Assembly: GCF_049243985.1 (NCBI RefSeq)
Contig: NC_135375.1
Span: forward strand, 26,846,490 to 26,910,489
From: Paroedura picta
Lineage: Eukaryota > Chordata > Lepidosauria > Squamata > Gekkonidae
Length of the DNA stretch: 64,000 nucleotides
Direction: 5' to 3'
Shown here piece after piece: positions 54,249 to 64,000 of the stretch. The translations under genes and the position numbers were made by a program. How positions within the stretch are numbered: the stretch's first letter is position 1; the number at the start of each line of letters is the position of its first letter. Under the pieces are notes generated by a model that did no database searches, was not told the origin of the DNA, and was given only the letters and a program-made list of their open reading frames with translations.

Positions 54249-54297
<49 letters not shown>

Positions 54298-54596
54298 GAT
54301 TTCTATACCGTCCATTTCTTTGCAGCTCTGGGCGGTTTACACTGAACATTATATAACTTACATGGAACGTTATACAGACTATAGCATCAAAACAACTTTC
54401 AATAAAGCATCAAAAGATTACAAAACTACATTTATAATATAAATAACAATTAACAGTAACATTGGGAGGTTAATTCTTTCAGTCATGGGGGGGCATCTGG
54501 GGGGGGACCAGCAGGTGTTCTGAGTCGGTCGGCCTCAAGCGAATGCCTGGCGGAAGAGCTCCCTCTTGCAGGCCCTGCGGAACTGTGGAAGTTCGG
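54249..54596 (-). mobile_element. LINE 3' end (L2/CR1-type) with (TTTA)n tail
   Basis: A tail of about 46 bases of ATTT units (54251-54297) is followed by CTATACCGTCCATTTCTTTG and GCTCTGGGCGGTTTACACTG. The UTR and the end of the RT frame are marked by GAATGCCTGGCGGAAGAGCT and CCTCTTGCAGGCCCTGCGGA, as at 10920-10965. Confidence 0.87.
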
Positions 54597-55139
54597 GCAG
54601 TTGTATTATTTCCTGTTTTTGTATTGTATTGCAGTGATTGTAGATTAAGCTCCATCTTCCTGAAGTTCAACTGAAACTTCAGGTGTATTATTAATTGCCA
54701 TGGCGGAGTAGGGATTTGACCCTCTCATTCTTAAACCTCACTCTCTGCTGTAGTTTCTTCACATCAGCCAAGAGCTCTCAGGAACCTGGGCTATAAATGA
54801 AATCAATCCATGCCATGGCAAAAATATATCAGTCATCATGAATGAGATGTAAGAAGGACTGAAACTTGTAGAAATCACAGTGTTTATTCTGTTTGCTCTA
54901 CCTCCTACTTCTGAATTTTCCAGTGACAAGATGAAGAGATCGTGTGCATGCTCAACAGAAATATCTTCACTGGGTTTATATCAAATGTGCTGTCTGAACC
55001 CCAGCATTAAAATGATTTTGAGAGCTAGTGGTAGTGGGGAACAATGAAGCCTTGATGGAACCCATCAAGGGCAATGGGCTGAAGAAGAAGAATTCTTCCA
55101 TGCATTGGAGAAAGGGGAAGAAGGCAAAATCATGGTGCC
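54597..55139. other. Noncoding sequence
   Basis: No feature supported. Confidence 0.4.
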
Positions 55140-55176
55140 ATCCTAATGAGAGTTACATCCTTCTAAGTCCATTGAA
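55140..55176. repeat. AACTCTGC-type repeat piece, copy 4
   Basis: CATCCTAATGAGAGTTACAT and CTAAGTCCATTGAAGTCA correspond to 24876-24920. It is cut by the SINE that follows. Confidence 0.5.
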
Positions 55177-55443
55177 GTCAAGAAGAAGAGTTGTTTATAC
55201 CCTGCTTTTCACTACCTGGAGGAATCACAAAGTAGTTTACAACTGCCTTCCCTTCCTCTCCCCACAACAGACATCCTCTGAGGTAGGTGAGGCTGAAGGA
55301 GCTCTAAGACAACACCTTTGCAAGAACAGCATTAAGAAAATTCTGCTTAGTCCAGCTGGCTGCATGTGGAAGAGCAGGGAATCAAACCCAGTTCTACAGA
55401 TTAGAGGTTGACACTTTTAACCACTAGGCCACGCTGGCTCTCA
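55177..55443 (-). mobile_element. tRNA-derived SINE with TTC-type tail, reverse
   Basis: The AAGAAGAAGAGTTG tail lies at the left. Then follow CCTGCTTTTCACTACCTGGA, CACAAAGTAGTTTACAACTG, CTCTCCCCACAACAGACATC, GGGAATCAAACCCAGTTC (B-box complement) and CTTTTAACCACTAGGCCACG (A-box complement). Confidence 0.88.
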
Positions 55444-56128
55444 ACTGGCTTAAGATGCTGTAACTTTGGTTAGGATGGTGCAGTAAGTTTCTTGGTTGCA
55501 TTACCCCACGTTTTTAATTTTGGACAAAACATAATGATCGATTGTTTCTCAGTCTTCAAAGAAACATGCATTATGGAACAAAGAAAATATCCCTGAGGAA
55601 ACCAAGCAATTCTGTAAACATTAACTTTGCACCAAGTAAGCAAGAGTAAGCAAGCCCAATTTTCGCTTAGTTGTTCTTGCCAGACTCCTCCCCCTCTCCA
55701 TGTTCCATTCTATTGGTTTTTGTCCGGTCAAACTTATTATGATTCAACCGAAATAAAAATACTTCAAAGCAAAGTGAAGTTAATTAAGCTGCCAACTAAC
55801 AGGAGACAAATGCATTGCTAACATTCCTTCCTTAACTAGATGAAGGGCTTTGCTTGTGTATTTCTTGTCTATGGGGCACACTACCCATTGCTTTCTGGGT
55901 ATGGCAGAAAATGACTAGGGGAAAGGTAATAATATTTTAAGTAAAATAAAAGTGCAACCTGTTGTATAGTGGGTTTGATAGGGAATAAGCGAGGCGCAGT
56001 CATGCATTACAGCTCTTTATCATTTCGTATAGTGATTCCATGTTGAAAGTAACCACATTGACTGGGAACTTGCCTGGAGGCTTCCAATATATACACATGG
56101 CAGAGGTGGACACGCGCTTGATTTAAAC
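55444..56128. other. Noncoding sequence
   Basis: No feature supported. Confidence 0.4.
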
Positions 56129-56230
56129 TCATTGGACCCCATGGTTGGGAACCTGGCAGCTCATTGGCTGTCCACGGCCCAAGTTCATTGGGTCCTGTGG
56201 TTGGGATCTGGTAGTTCATTGGCTGTCCTT
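56129..56230. repeat. Two-unit tandem duplication, period about 57 bp
   Basis: TCATTGGACCCCATGGTTGG...CTCATTGGCTGTCC is repeated as TCATTGGGTCCTGTGGTTGG...TTCATTGGCTGTCC with several substitutions. Confidence 0.7.
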
Positions 56231-56450
56231 CAGGGCTGCTTGGATCCTGCTCCAGACACCAAGCTCAGCCCTCTGTTGCCTTACAGACACAACACAACCC
56301 ACTGCATCACTCCAGTGTGATTCATTAAGTAACTAAATGTTATAACAAACAGAGGCTCCTAGCAAAGATAGAAGTCCAGCTGCTATCTTCTTTTTGACTT
56401 CTGTAAATGTAGCTAGGCCCACATCTGGATATCATTATCATCTTATATTC

Positions 56451-56525
56451 CAGGGCTGGCCAAACCGTGGCTCTCCAGATGCCCATGGACTCCAGGTAAT
56501 ATAAGCGCCTGACAGCATGCCATAT
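56451..56525 (+). mobile_element. hAT MITE fragment related to the CAGGGGTAGTCAACC family
   Basis: CAGGGCTGGCCAAACCGTGG and CTCCAGATGCCCATGGACTC match the first 45 bp of that family with substitutions. A degraded second half (AAGCGCCTGACAGCATG) follows. Confidence 0.7.
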
Positions 56526-56997
56526 TCTAATAGCAAAGTCTGAAATTGTAGATTGGGGCCACACTGACCAAACCGCTTCATCTACATGTCTACCATTGCC
56601 CCCCCCCCAAGGGACCACTTGCATTGTTTGTGCAATCAGGACAGGCCCCCTCCTAAGAGTTTACAGCAATTGTATGAACATTATGGACTGACAAAGGACA
56701 AATTACCCTGGTCCCTTTGTACAAAGCACTACTTCTGGGAACTAGTAATAGGGCTATGCAGGATGTATATGTCTACACATTCAATATATTAAATACTGAG
56801 TGTTTCTACACTTTGGGCCACTATTGAATGTCTCCTTTGATCCATTCCTGAGACACAGCTGGGACCAGTATCTCTATGGTACTTCTGGTGCTCCTCTTTG
56901 AGGATACACTCTGGGATGGGTCACCTGAACTATATATGCAATAGTGTGAAATGGCAACCGAGGATCTCTAGCCTCCACATGTATCAAAGACTTCAGC

Positions 56998-57215
56998 AGC
57001 CAGCATGGTGTAGTGGTTAAAGCATATATCTAGGATCTGGGAGACCCAGGTTTGAATCCCCACTAGGGGATAGATGTTTCAGGATGATCTCAGCCTGACC
57101 TACCCTATAGGATTGTTGCGGGGATAAACTGAGGAGGAGGAGATGAAAACAATGTTGTAAGCTACTTTGGATCCCTATTGGGAGGAAAACGGGGTATGCA
57201 TGTATCGATAAATAA
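56998..57215 (+). mobile_element. tRNA-derived SINE (GGTGTAGTGGTTA family), well preserved
   Basis: CAGCCAGCATGGTGTAGTGG and TAGTGGTTAAAGCAT (A box), GATCTGGGAGACCCAGG, AGGTTTGAATCCCC (B box), TCAGCCTGACCTACCCTATA, GATTGTTGCGGGGATAAACT, AAGCTACTTTGGATCCCTAT and a short GATAAATAA tail. Older relatives are at 8908, 15382, 20050 and 32058. Confidence 0.92.
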
Positions 57216-59230
57216 CCATTTCAGAGATCTCAGTGGGTTGCTGTGCGAAGATCTGCATACAGGAATACTTTCTGGTAAGCATTCTTAGGATACAAACTAA
57301 AGCATCTCTATACTGATTTGGTTTCAAGAGCTAGTCTCTCTTCCTGTGGTACCCTGGGAATTGTAGTTCTGTTCTGTAAAGAGGGCTAGTAGTTTCTTAA
57401 TCTACACTTCTCAGGATTTCTTTTTAAAGCCATAATACTTAAAGTGGCATACTTTTGATAGACTTATATTGTGCAGATAAGGTCCGTGACTTTGGAAGGC
57501 TTTGTCTAGAGTTCCAGCCACATTTTTTTGCAGCTTGACCTGACCTTGAAATTTTCATAAATGTCAGACTTCCTGGATAAATGACACACACACACAACAT
57601 CAAGTAAGGGATAGAAATGCAAGTTTCCAGTGCTCATGCGTGTCCTAATCACCTGAAATGGGTCACACATTGTGACACTTTTACCTCTTTATATTCCTTC
57701 TAGGCAATTAGTTTCACATTCTTTCATGTAGTTTCTGGAATATAACCCCCCTTCCCCGCTCTTTCTCTAGAAATGTTAATTGTTAACTATTTAGTTTTAC
57801 ATTCCTGTCATTTGGCATCAGTGGTTGAGTTCATGGGCTTCCAGTCAGATAAACTGGAGACAAATGACAGGAAGAAATAGGATTGTGTATCTTTGGAATC
57901 AAAACCTAGTGATGTAGGGCCTTGCTGTTTTCCATCGTGTTTTAACATTTGTCTGTAAGAAAATTGTAAGATGGGGTTTAAAGTCAGGGAGAGGCACCTC
58001 TTCTGGTCAAGTCGGACAATTATTTTAGTTTCTAGTTGTTTCAGAAGGAAGCCAAGTAAGAGCTGGAGCAAAGGGGGGTTAACCAAATCACTGCCCTCTT
58101 CTATAACCTTTTTGGATAGGAACATAAGCATTATCCTGGATGCAGACAAGGTATGGCCTGCTGCCTCTCTGGGGGACCATCCCCCAGCTGGGAGATCATG
58201 GGTCAGGCAACGCTAGATGGAGGCTGGTGGCTATGCAGGTGGGACGGGCACTGGACTGGAGGCAAGGCCCGTGGAACAGGTGTGGCTGGACACACACATT
58301 ACTGAGTGTGGATGGAGGGAAATAAAAGGATTTGCGCCTGGGGCTTGGGGGGAGGCGCTGGGAGATTAGAGGAACTAATTACCAAGGTAATTGTTGGCAG
58401 AGTTTAAATATGCAAAGGAGGTATTAAGCACTGGTCGCTTAAAGAATAAATAGCTTTATTGAGAGGAGAAAAAGGGAGGAGAGAGATAGTCCTAACTGAC
58501 TCACTGTTGTCAAGGGAATCATGGAGGAAGTGTGCTGAAAGGAGCAGGAAGTCTCCAAATGAGCCAATCAGGACACAGGAGGAGATTATTTGAAAAAGAA
58601 ACCCCCTGCAGGATATTCTTCATATCTTGTTGAATCAGGCACACTACAGATCTTGCAGATTGCAATAGTAATGACTCTTGGTTGGACCCAGGGTAGGCCT
58701 TAAAAGAGGTGGCATGCAGGAGCCGAGGAGAGCTGGCGGAGGAAGAGTTTACAGACAGATGCATGATGGGTTGAGAGGAGGGGGTTGAGATGGTGACTGA
58801 ATGGGGAAGTGAGATTCTCTTTCCAGCGGCTGCTTTTTTCCAAACTGAAGCTCTTCTGTTGCCTCTGTGGTTGCCCCTGAGCCTGCCACACCCAGCTGGT
58901 GGGACTGTAGAGGTATAGGCCTGGGCTAGGCAAACACTTCTGAGCCCATTGTAAGGGCAGATAGTTGACATTCCCTAAGGGAGTGGCAGGATGCTCCCCT
59001 TTGCACTTATGGCTGTTTCTGAAAATAACACTCCTGTCTTTTCAAATGATATTCCATTTCAGCAAGCAAAGCAAGTCAGTGCATGAAAGGCTGGGACTCT
59101 CACGATGCTACCAAGAGTGTTTTATTACTACCTAGTTGCTGACATTGAGAGAAGGTGGCACACCTGCAGCATCTGACAATAGATAGACAACAAAATGTTA
59201 TTTGCTTTACTTCTTACTCACCCCTTAAGG
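57216..59230. other. Noncoding sequence
   Basis: No gene. It includes one copy (57948-57970) of a 23-base block exactly shared with 60302-60324 (see findings). The 150-codon minus-strand frame at 58519-58971 has no domain. Confidence 0.4.
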
Positions 59231-59337
59231 CAGGGGTAGTCAAACTGCGTCCCTCCACATGTCCATGGACTACAATTCCCATGAGCCCCTGCCATCATTC
59301 CATGGACATCTGGAGGGCCGCAGTTTGACTACCCCTG
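59231..59337. mobile_element. Palindromic hAT MITE, CAGGGGTAGTCAA family
   Basis: It starts CAGGGGTAGTCAAACTGCGT and ends CGCAGTTTGACTACCCCTG. The flanks CCTTAAGG and CCTTAAAA match 6 of 8. Compared with the 137-bp copy at 15232 the centre is reduced to ATCATTC. Confidence 0.92.
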
Positions 59338-59509
59338 CCTTAAAACAAAGGGGGATAACAACACAAAATCAGGGCATTTCTGCACCCGTTAAAATGTAGT
59401 GTAAAGTTTGCCAAAAGAAGTTGCTATATTTCGGCCCCTCCGTATGACATCACCAAAATCTAGAGTCTGGGCGGTAACCAGCTCACTACATCCTCCACTG
59501 ATCCTCCAA

Positions 59510-59570
59510 GGTCACTCCACAGGCTTCATGTGGAGGAGTGGGGAATCAAATTTAGTTTTCCAGATGAGCA
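59510..59570 (-). mobile_element. tRNA-SINE fragment
   Basis: CTTCATGTGGAGGAGTGGGG, AATCAAATTTAGTTTTCCAG equals the B-box region of the TTC-tailed SINE in reverse (compare 55370-55400). Confidence 0.65.
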
Positions 59571-59582
59571 TTTTCCAGATGA

Positions 59583-59874
59583 GAGCCAGTTTGGTGTAGT
59601 GGTTAGGAGTGCGGACTTGTAATCTGGCATGCCAGGTTCGATTCTGCGCTCCCCCACATGCAACCAGCTGGGTGACCTTGGGCTCGCCACGGCACTGATA
59701 AAACTGTTCTGACCGGGCAGTGATATCAGTGCTCTCTCAGCCTCACCCACCCCACAGGGTGTCTGTTGTGGGGGGAGGAATGGGAAGGCGACTGTAAGCC
59801 GCTTTGAGCCTCCTTCGGGTAGGGAAAAGCGGCATATAAGAACCAACTCTTCTTCTTCTTCTTCTTCTTCTTCT
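59583..59874 (+). mobile_element. tRNA-derived SINE with (TTC)n tail, full length
   Basis: GAGCCAGTTTGGTGTAGTGG, TAGTGGTTAGGAGT, CCAGGTTCGATTCTGC, GGTGACCTTGGGCTCGCC, AAGCCGCTTTGAGCCTCCTT, GCATATAAGAACCAACTC and (TTC)n. It differs from the copy at 32422 at only a handful of sites, so the subfamily was active recently. Confidence 0.95.
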
Positions 59875-60045
59875 TAATTCTTGCTACTTCATCCTGGAGA
59901 TCTCTAGGCCCCACCCAAAGGATTGCAAATCTAAACCAAGTAGTCTCACAGGAGAAGTGCTCCATAATGTGGGGGCCACTGCAAGGAAGGTCCTGCTTCT
60001 GACAGAAGATAATTTACCTTCCATAACCGATGGGAATGAGAGTTA

Positions 60046-60194
60046 GGGTTGCTAGCCTCCAGGTGGTGGCTGAAGATCTCTTGGAATTGCAATTGGTCTC
60101 CTGACAACAGAAATCATTTTTCCTGGAGAAACTGGTCTCAGGTTCTCCCCTCCCCCAAATCTCCTGGAATTTTCCAACCTAGAATTGGCAACTC
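60046..60194 (-). mobile_element. TA-flanked MITE, GGGTTGCCAGC family, short form
   Basis: It starts GGGTTGCTAGCCTCCAGGTG and ends CCTAGAATTGGCAACTC, with TA immediately outside at 60044-60045 and 60195-60196. At 149 bp it lacks part of the centre. Confidence 0.9.
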
Positions 60195-60321
60195 TACATT
60201 CTGAGTTCATGACCATGCAGGCTCACTCTGGAACCCAGCCTTGCAGAACTGCAAAAAGAGAGCTACATAATAAGAAGGCAGAGGGAGTCAAGCTTTCAGT
60301 CTTTGTCTGTAAGAAAATTGT

Positions 60322-60430
60322 AAGGTTTCAGGAGTGTTGCAGATTGTCAACGATGTTGTGCATAATGGCAAAACTGTAGCGATTTCAATTTGTAACCATT
60401 GTGCTATTTTGGACGAGTGCAGAATGGCCC
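60322..60430 (-). mobile_element. Terminal fragment of the CpG-rich 33928 element family
   Basis: On the minus strand GGGCCATTCTGCACTCGTCC, AAAATAGCACAATGGTTACA, AATTGAAATCGCTAC, TTTGCCATTATGCACAAC and GACAATCTGCAACACTCCTG match positions 33928-34032 in order. Many differences are CpG-to-TpG/CpA type. It stops at CTGAAACC. Confidence 0.85.
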
Positions 60431-62640
60431 TGAAAATCCACCTGCCCGAATCAAGTGCCCCTGACCCTCTGGCCAGGATTCCTGGCATCACAGCTTCTGA
60501 TCTGGGAACGGCTCAGCACACAAGGCAGTTCTATCAAGCAGAGCTTTGCAGCCATCCAGAGCTTTTGCCTTCTCCAGAGTTCAGGATAAGAATCCCATAT
60601 GTCGGGGAAGTGAAATTTCCTGCATTGCCTTTTCTGTTATCTACAGGCAAAGAAAGACCCCAGTGACAACCGCCTTCCTAACTGCTGTGACCTCCGCAAT
60701 GTGAAACGAATCGGCCCCAGGAAGAAAAAAAACTGGCAAGGAAACAGCCCATTGTCAGGGCATAGAGGGGGTCTGGTACAACCAACCGTTTTCTAGGCTT
60801 GGAAATATGATAACCTGCCAAAATCCTCCGCCCACAGTTTACCTACCTTTCCTGTGATTTTTCCTATGCTCCCCCCAGAGGAATACAAGTTTGAAACAGC
60901 GAACGCCTTTGCAGCATGTGGCGCCTTTATCCTGTTTCCAAACGTTTCCCCTTCGACCTCACTATTTGCATTTGCTACAGGATCTTCTGGTCGAGCCGGT
61001 TGCCTATTTACATCTTGCATCTAAAAGGACCGTCTCGTCCTTATTCCCCCGCCAAGATTTTTATTTGACTCGATGTCTCAGCAAAAGCTGGCCTTGCAGC
61101 AGGAGCAACCAGCTTTGGCGTATTAAAGCCGAAAGTTCCTCTTTCTTTTTAAAAAAAATTGTAAAATGAACCTGTTACACTGAACGGTGGCCAAGATGGT
61201 CTCCCTGCTCTGGCCGGCTTGCAAGCCAGGCGGTTGATTGGCCTCGTGGCCAAGAGCTATTCTGAGCGCTCCTCCAACAAAGCCTTCATGATATATGGCC
61301 ACCACAGTTATCTCCTCCACAGCTGTAACAGCACATTCTGGGCCGTTCGGCAGCCAAGCTGGCTTTGTTACTGTATTAAGTGAGGTGTGAGTGCGTGGAA
61401 TGCTGCAGCAAGCAAGAAGCCATCGTGGGTGGCAGCTGCCTCCTCATAGTCCTTGAAAGGGGAGCCAGCAGAGCTTGTGAAGGTGTTTGCATGTGTTCGA
61501 GGGCACGACACCCACAGAGGGCTGCTTGATTAGAGCGCATTCTTCTAGCCGTTCTTCGGCCTCTCATAGTGGGTTGGTTACAGAATGGCCGCACCATCAC
61601 AGTTCCCCTCCACAACCTGCTGGGTTCTGTTTTTTTTTAAACTCTTTTACAGATGACCCCTTTGTTTGTTGCTACTAATTCGATAGGTATCCGTTCTGCT
61701 GGATGCCTGATTTTTTGCAAATGCAATAACCGAGCGGTAGCGTTTGCCTCTGTGCAATAAACAGCCTCAAATCATGTTCTCATGTGCTTTCAGGGTCACA
61801 TCCCAGAAGGCAGAAATGCCAGTTTAAGGATAAGCGAACGTTCTCGATTTTGTTTCTTTCTGATATTAATTAATATATCTTTTGTCAATGGTTTTCGTTT
61901 TCAGGCTTTTGTTGTGGGTTTTGAAGTTTTGCTTGTATTATGTACATATATTGGTCAGTTTTTATACACAGTTTACAACTCTAGGCAGTCTACCACACGG
62001 GAGGCATTATGCCACACTGTGCCCTGGGTTCTGACCGGGGGCTAATTGCCCCGATTCTTCCCAATACTGCACAGGAAGCCTTGCCCTGCTCTCCCCGCTT
62101 TGCCCCCAGGAGTTGTGTACACATGGAGTGACCATCTTGGTTTCCCCTCTAGTAGAGCATCCTGCTATTAGAAAAATAGAGAGTGAACTTAGACTAAAAT
62201 ATCTACAAGGTGCCTTGATAACTTGCCTGATGCCGGGGGAAAGTCCCTGGAAACTGGCCTGAAGATGGACAAGTCAAAAGATAAGGAAGCCTGCTGCCTC
62301 ATCCTCCAGATGGGCCAGTTAAAAGCAGCAGCAGGAGCCTGTATCCTCCCTAAAGGGCATGGCTGTGGGCAGTTGGGTGTTTCCCAAACACAAAGCCTGG
62401 GGCAGCTGTCCCTGTTGCCCAAAAGCTATGACGAACCCTGGAAACAAGGATGCCATCTTCCCCATCTCAACATGTAAATGCTTGGGACAGTATTCTCCCA
62501 ATGTGTGGTCATCCGTTGGTCCTACTTGCCAAAGTTTTGTTGTGATTAGTATATGAGTAGTCATGTGACCCCTCCCTATGTTCCCAGAGAAGGGAAATCC
62601 AAGGGCTAATCCACAGTATTTCAATTTTTTTTAAAAAAAG
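60431..62640. other. Noncoding sequence, CpG somewhat raised near 60690-61570
   Basis: Scattered CpG (AAACGAATCGGCCCC, GACCGTCTCGTCC, GGCCGTTCGGCAGCC) without island density. No exon with a recognisable domain or splice pattern was found. Confidence 0.35.
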
Positions 62641-63877
62641 TAAATCTCTATCTCCTTCCTTTGTGGAGATGGAAAGAAAAAGGCGTACTAAAAAAAAGGA
62701 CAGTGAAATCCAGGGATTCAGAGAACCTGCTAAGCCTACTGCTACAATGTTCCAGCCATATACTGGTATTTTAGTGCCATTTTTAAAAATGGGGGAGGGG
62801 AGTGCTGGGATGATGCCAATGACTACTGCCCCCTCCCTTGAAAATCCTCAGAATGGATGTGCGGAAGAAAACAAATGGACTCCAGAACTGTGAAAATGCC
62901 TAAACCGATTCCAGTCCTTCCAGCCCTTGTTGACGGACTCCCAAGAGAAGCAAGAGCAAGCCCAGCATGCAGAAAAGCCCAATGTCACCTTCACTCAATG
63001 CACATCTTGTTTCCTAGGTCATGTGAGCGATCATGTGAATGTCATTTCAAACATTCAAAGCAGCTCCCTGCTTCACAAAGCGATGTGGTTACTCACTTGA
63101 GCCGACCTCTTGGCATCCAAGGATTCCAGCTTTACTTTTCCTCCCCAGAAGCTGGTTTATACAGTAATCTTGGAAGCCAATGGGATGCTACTGCTTTTCA
63201 CATGACTTTTTCTGGAGGGGGGAGGGAATGTTAGGAATGTCCTTAAGAATGAGCAAATGAACGAATGCATATCAAGAAGCAGCTGGGCAATCCATGCAAA
63301 GGTACCTTGCGAATTTTGAGGTGCCTTTTAAAATTTATTTTTTTCACAATGGCAGCCGGAGTTGCTGGGGGTGCAGCTTTTAAACCCCTGTGCTAGGGCT
63401 CACTCAGTGTCACAAATGAGAATATGCATTTAGACTTGTGTTCTGCTTGCTAAGAGCTTAACAAGATAGGATGTGGGAGATCTATAGATTCCCCCCCATG
63501 GTTTGCAATTACCAGCATCAGTTGTGCAGGACCCAGGAGTGGTTTGAGGATTTGTGGGACCTGAAGCACAGAACCAGTTTAAGGATTTTGGGGGCCCTAG
63601 CAGAATATAATTGCAGTGGGAGAGCCAGGCTGTGGGCAGAGGAGAACCCACAGTAGAAAGAGGTGTCACTTCGAGTGCCCTTAAAGAGTGGAAAGGGGGG
63701 AGGAGAGAAGCTACAGCTCTGATCTATGGGGAAGACGGCTCCAGTGGTACCACTGGAAGTGTGGGGCCAATAGCATGTCCTACATGTGCTACATGGATAA
63801 ACCAGCCCTGTCCAAACCAGTGTATTACAATGGGAGGATATGCCCCTTCTATGTATTTATTTACTTTAGTTATAGAC
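62641..63877. other. Noncoding sequence
   Basis: No feature supported. The 125-codon frame at 62857-63234 has no recognised domain. Confidence 0.35.
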
Positions 63878-63945
63878 TGTATAGGATTGAACTTGGGACC
63901 TCCTGGAATCCTCATGCATTTAAACTTGTGGCCTGCCATGCTTAT
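63878..63945 (-). mobile_element. Possible tRNA-SINE relic
   Basis: GGATTGAACTTGGGACCTCC resembles the complement of a B box with flanking SINE sequence (GGATTGAACCTGGGACCTTC type). Nothing else of the family is intact. Confidence 0.4.
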
Positions 63946-63969
63946 TGGCTCTTTCAGCTTAAGAGAGAC

Positions 63970-64000
63970 TCTGCCAGCTCTGGATCGGGAAATACCTGGA
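63970..64000 (+). mobile_element. TA-flanked MITE, GGGTTGCCAGC family, cut by window end
   Basis: TCTGCCAGCTCTGGATCGGG then AAATACCTGGA. The remainder lies outside the window. Confidence 0.82.

Noticed and set aside
58519-58971. A 150-codon minus-strand frame
   Set aside because: No domain, no splice context and ordinary composition. A frame of this length is expected by chance in 64 kb.
60690-61570. A CpG-island promoter
   Set aside because: CpG is only moderately raised. No core promoter motifs or downstream exon could be supported.
1-64000. CRISPR arrays, operons, prophage or bacterial genes
   Set aside because: No regularly spaced repeats with unique spacers and no dense coding. Composition and repeats are those of a vertebrate.

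Overview
The window looks like a gene-poor stretch of a squamate reptile genome, most likely a lizard. The main evidence is its repeats. Three copies of the tRNA-derived Sauria SINE (tail of ACCTTT repeats, BovB-like 3' end) lie at 22.6, 24.1 and 26.9 kb. Two copies of a 5S-rRNA-derived SINE lie at 2.0 and 49.6 kb. There are also CR1 3' ends with the ATTCTATGATTCTATG tail, L2/CR1-type LINE 3' ends, several tRNA-type SINE families and many hAT-type non-autonomous transposons. A gecko is possible, but that is a weak inference. I find no convincing host exon, rRNA, functional tRNA, CRISPR array or promoter. The open frames are short and mostly lie in repeats, microsatellites or unique sequence without recognisable protein signatures. 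The window is best read as intergenic or deep intronic DNA.

Layout. 0-16 kb: an old LINE fragment, a 5S-SINE, a long ATT/ATC microsatellite, tRNA-SINEs, a hAT MITE with a perfect 8-bp target duplication (7880-8128), LINE 3' ends, a 127-nt perfect-armed hairpin (11178-11304) and a palindromic hAT MITE (15232-15368). 16-32 kb: a 79-nt hairpin, a 578-bp hAT deletion derivative (16635-17212), three Sauria SINEs and the central object, a 4.67-kb decayed hAT element (26589-31261). That element carries a Charlie/ZBED-type transposase on the minus strand, subterminal and internal tandem repeats, and nested SINE and MITE insertions. The 578-bp element at 16.6 kb has the same ends and looks like its non-autonomous offspring.

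32-45 kb: tRNA-SINEs, a CpG-rich 0.9-kb terminal-inverted-repeat element (33928-34825), two GC-rich hAT MITEs sharing the terminus CAGTGGTCCCCAACC (one with a perfect 8-bp duplication), a Penelope-like insertion with a 14-bp target duplication and a hammerhead-like motif (35743-36200), a CR1 3' end with readable reverse-transcriptase C-terminus, and many copies of a TA-flanked MITE family (terminus GGGTTGCCAGC). 45-64 kb: more of the same families in largely unique sequence, with a clean 400-bp hAT at 50381-50780 and a second, partial copy of the 34-kb element family near 60.4 kb.

No genes act together here in the sense of an operon. The relationships are those of transposon families: an autonomous hAT and its deletion derivative, SINEs whose tails match LINE 3' ends, and nested insertions that give a relative order of activity. 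The least explained parts are the 33.9/60.4-kb CpG-rich family, the 4.5/22.1-kb repeat pair, the 458-bp Penelope-like insert and the two hairpins.
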